Source: Pterobdella sp. o SKG-2022 (Eukaryota; Annelida; Clitellata; Hirudinida; Piscicolidae). Taken from it: 64,000 bases of DNA. Below the pieces are notes generated by a model. That model searched no databases, was not told the DNA's origin, and saw only the letters and a list, made by a program, of their open reading frames with translations. The stretch lies in the NCBI GenBank assembly GCA_964035795.1, contig OZ038322.1, positions 7,207,037 to 7,271,036 on the forward strand, in the 5' to 3' direction. The position numbers and the translations under genes are program-made. Shown here piece after piece: positions 61,522-64,000 of the stretch (position 1 is its first letter; each line of letters starts with the position of its first letter).

Positions 61522-64000
61522 ATGCCAAAAGAAAGCGAACAGTCTTACAAGTCGACACACCATAGTTTGACATACAGATCAAGCGTGGCACCTCGCCAGT
61601 TGATCATTCAGAGAGCCCGGAGCGCTCCCCGATCCAAATATGCCACTTCTGAGATGGTTATTCATCAGAGTTTGACTCCTCCCAGCGGTGCCTATGCCAA
61701 CATTAGCAGTGGAAGTCTACAGAGTGTTATGTTTTCGAAAGACAAAGAAAAAAAAGATTTACAAGTGCTTAACGACCGGTTCGCTAAGTACATTCAAAAC
61801 ACGAAAGCTTACGAAATAGAAAATAAGAACCTTAAAGCAGAATTAGAGAATTTGAAAATTAAATGGGGCGAAGACAACCAAAAAGTTAAAACTATTTTTG
61901 AGGGAGAAGTTAACCAATTGAGAAATTTACTAGATGACACTGAAAAAGATAAATCACAACTCGTTATTAGGAACCATACCTTGGAGGAACAAGTTGAAGA
62001 ATTAAATGATATGTAGGTTTCTTCAAAAATTATTTAATTTCCTTAACTTATTTCATTTTATCGATTCACTTGTTTTTATTTACTCGATTTAATTTAATAA
62101 CTAATTAAATCTATTAACTATTAGAATCAAACACTTTTATTAACTGAATAATAATATGAAGCTTTTGAACTCACATTATCAAGTATACAAGTTTGCATAC
62201 TTCTTACGTCGAAAGTAACTACAGAGAGATAAAATTGGAGAAAAAAGCCTTGCAACGTTTGGTTTGAGTTATACGATTCTTGAACCAAATGGTGTATCTC
62301 GCTTTGATGGAAAACGTCCAGACAGTTTACTCTTGGAAAAATGTTCGTACTATGGTGTGGGATTTCACTTGTAGTGACATTATCGCCCCCAACCACATAC
62401 AAATATCTTCAGCTTTTCCAAGAAAAGTAGCTAAAAGTGCGGAGACAGCTAAGCTGAAAAAATATTGCAACCTTTTAGCGGACTATGAGGTTATACCAAT
62501 CGGAGTTGAAACTTGGCTCTTGGGGTCCAAGCGGACTGAAATTGATGAGAGATCGGGAAAAAATAGCTCAAGAAACAGGAGAACCGCGGTCAACCTCCTT
62601 CCTACTTCAAGCTATAAGTATGGCCATTCAGAGAGGGAATGCTTGTAGTGTGCTAGGTACTCTCGCAAGTTCAAGAAAATTAGAAGAAATCTTTTATTTT
62701 TGATTATTACAAGCAAGTCAAACATTTTTGTTTATTTTTAAATTTGGCGGTTGAATAAATTTTTACTTTATTATAAAAATAAAAAAAAAACTTGATAATG
62801 TGAGTTCAACTTGAAAAAAGCTTCGTATTATTATTCAGTTAATAAAAGTGTTCAAATAGTTTTTGTTGGTAGGCTAGTTTGGTTAATCATAAATCTATTG
62901 AATTATTTATGTTTTCAACTATTTTAAGCTGAACCAATATTCTATTTTTCAGAAATTCAAAACTATTGAAAGATCAAGAAAACTTGTATTTGAGGATAGA
63001 AGACTTGAGTCGTCAACTGAACAAGGCCGAGGCAGATGTGGGTCCTTTGCGAAGAAGAGCTAAGGTATTGGAAGGAGAGAAAGGTAAGGACAAGGAGACA
63101 ATCGAAAAACTTAAAGAAAATCTTTCCACTGCAAGAAGCGTGAGACATTTTAACTACATAAAAAGATGTTTCTGAGAATTATTATTTGATTCAAATATAC
63201 TGGTATAATTTGACAGAACTTGGACGAAGAGACATTGTTGCATGTAGATGCAGAAAATAGAAAACAAACTCTTGAAGAGGAAATCGCCTTCTTGAAGCAA
63301 GTTCATGAACAAGTGAGAAATTTATTTAAATAATGTTAAAAAATGCTTAAATTCACATAAAGATTTTTCAAAACGCAATAACTAATCAATCGGCACAAAT
63401 GAATATTTTGAGATTTCTCAAGGTGAAATTACTGTCCACAAAATGCAGTTTTATGCAACAACTTGTTTTGTTAAAAATTATCTAAACAAGTTCAAAAGCT
63501 TAAATTATGAGTAAGAACAAATCTAAGAATACAAGGTTGAAATAATCAACAAGGTAAGGTGAGGTGAGAGTTACATTGAATTCTTATCGTGTTACTCAAA
63601 ACACATGTGAAACAGGTGCTAAAGGTTCAGCATTTGATTAAAGCCAATACTTTCAGATAATTTAAATTAATCTAGCAATTTATTAATAACCAAACATAAA
63701 AACCAAAAAAATTATGTAAATAAAATGTAAAAAATAAAAGATGATACATTAAATCTATAGGAAATTAAAGAATTGAAAGCTCTGTCATACAAAAGCCCAT
63801 CATGCAAAAGTCAGGATTACTTGAAGATCGAGATTGGAAGTGCTCTAGATGAAATAAGAGAAGTAAAATATATTTGAATATTTCATAAATGTGTTATAAA
63901 ATGTTATGTGTAATAGCAAACATTTAAAAATAAATTTTCAAAAATATGGAAATTATTTTCAGGTATATGAGAGCAAACTCGACACTATTCGAGACGATCT
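61522..64000 (+). CDS. Intermediate filament protein 2, tandem paralogue (3' end outside window)
   Basis: The exons seen are 61522-62012, 62953-63139, 63217-63312, 63761-63862 and 63963 to the window end. Exons 2-4 have exactly the same lengths (187, 96 and 102 bp) and phases as those of IF gene 1, and the encoded coil 1B/linker parts are similar (LLHVDAENRKQTLEEEIAFL, KQVHEQ), so the pair arose by tandem duplication. The head is shorter and more basic (APRQLIIQRARSAPRSKY). The coil 1A start, LNDRFAKYIQNTKAYEIENK, departs from the usual YI-x-KVR-x-LE pattern that IF gene 1 keeps. The rod end and tail are not in the window, so it is unknown whether the lamin-tail domain is present. Intron 1 contains a retrotransposon fragment. 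Confidence 0.9.
62270..62705 (+). mobile_element. Retrotransposon C-terminal fragment with PD...D-type endonuclease-like motif
   Basis: Frame-shifted plus-strand pieces read RFDGKRPDSLLLEK, VWDFTCSDIIAPNHIQISSA, AKLKKYCNLLADYEVIPIGV, then LGSWGPSGLKLMRD and TGEPRSTSFLLQAISMAIQR followed by GNACSVLGTL. This is the C-terminal region of a family of reverse-transcriptase ORFs common in invertebrate genomes; the RPD plus WDFT spacing fits a restriction-like (PD-(D/E)XK) endonuclease. At least two frameshifts separate the pieces. It lies in intron 1 of IF gene 2 and is inactive. Confidence 0.65.
62790..62855 (+). mobile_element. Short retroelement-like repeat with hammerhead-like fold, copy 3 (divergent)
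   Basis: CTTGATAATGTGAGTTCAAC, TTGAAAAAAGCTTCGTATTA and TTCAGTTAATAAAAGTGTTC keep the order of the other two copies: the CTTGATAA box, a hairpin (TTCAA/TTGAA), GAAA, GCTTCGT and TTAATAAA. It begins about 85 bp after the retrotransposon ORF fragment. Confidence 0.4.

Noticed and set aside
62127..62648. Frames of 91 (minus) and 122 (plus) codons as possible genes in IF gene 2 intron 1
   Set aside because: The plus-strand frame is one piece of a frame-shifted retrotransposon C-terminus that continues in another frame; the minus frame is its shadow.
1..64000. tRNA genes and CRISPR arrays
   Set aside because: No GGTTCGAATCC-like B box with a matching cloverleaf was seen on either strand, and no regularly spaced direct repeats; CRISPR is also not expected in an animal genome.

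Overview
The window is nuclear DNA of an animal. Genes are split by GT-AG introns of about 60 bp to over 3 kb, the base composition is strongly AT-rich (roughly 70% A+T by eye), and simple repeats and decayed retroelements lie between and inside genes. A cytoplasmic intermediate filament (IF) gene with a lamin-length rod and a lamin-tail domain points to a protostome. A small heat shock protein with two alpha-crystallin domains is best known from flatworms. A SINE-like 3' motif resembles one I remember from cephalopod sequences. I therefore infer a spiralian (lophotrochozoan) and do not commit to a phylum.

Layout: (1) 1-2740, no convincing exon. (2) 2741-13782 (+), the 3' part of a gene encoding five fibronectin type III domains, three of which look like the membrane-proximal FN3 domains of DCC/neogenin; the gene ends in a further FN3 domain and shows no membrane segment. 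(3) 13783-25017, about 11 kb without a recognised gene, holding microsatellites, a retroelement-like repeat and one unexplained 85-codon open frame. (4) 25018-31170 (+), the two-domain small heat shock protein. (5) 31719-41783 (-), a complete CABIN1/Hir3-type gene (13 exons, 2252 aa), tail-to-tail with the heat shock gene. (6) 41995-48378 (+), a complete ACTL6/BAF53 gene (14 exons, 417 aa), head-to-head with CABIN1 across 211 bp. (7) 49.1-52.0 kb (-), remnants of non-LTR retrotransposons. (8) 52655-53801 (+), ISCU, the Fe-S cluster scaffold (5 exons, 160 aa). (9) 54946-60639 (+), an IF gene with two possible tails. (10) 61522 to the window end (+), a second, tandemly duplicated IF gene that runs off the edge.

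Functional links: CABIN1 (HIRA histone H3.3 chaperone complex) and ACTL6 (actin-related subunit of BAF, INO80 and TIP60-type complexes) are both chromatin proteins and probably share a bidirectional promoter. The two IF genes share exon lengths and intron phases through coil 1 and arose by duplication. The most unusual signals are the alternative glycine-rich IF tail exon, a family of short repeats that fold like degenerate hammerhead ribozymes, a pair of inverted SINE-like copies inside a CABIN1 intron, and the duplicated alpha-crystallin domain with its intron position preserved. Exon borders were set by hand from splice signals, reading phase and similarity recalled from known families; no search was run.
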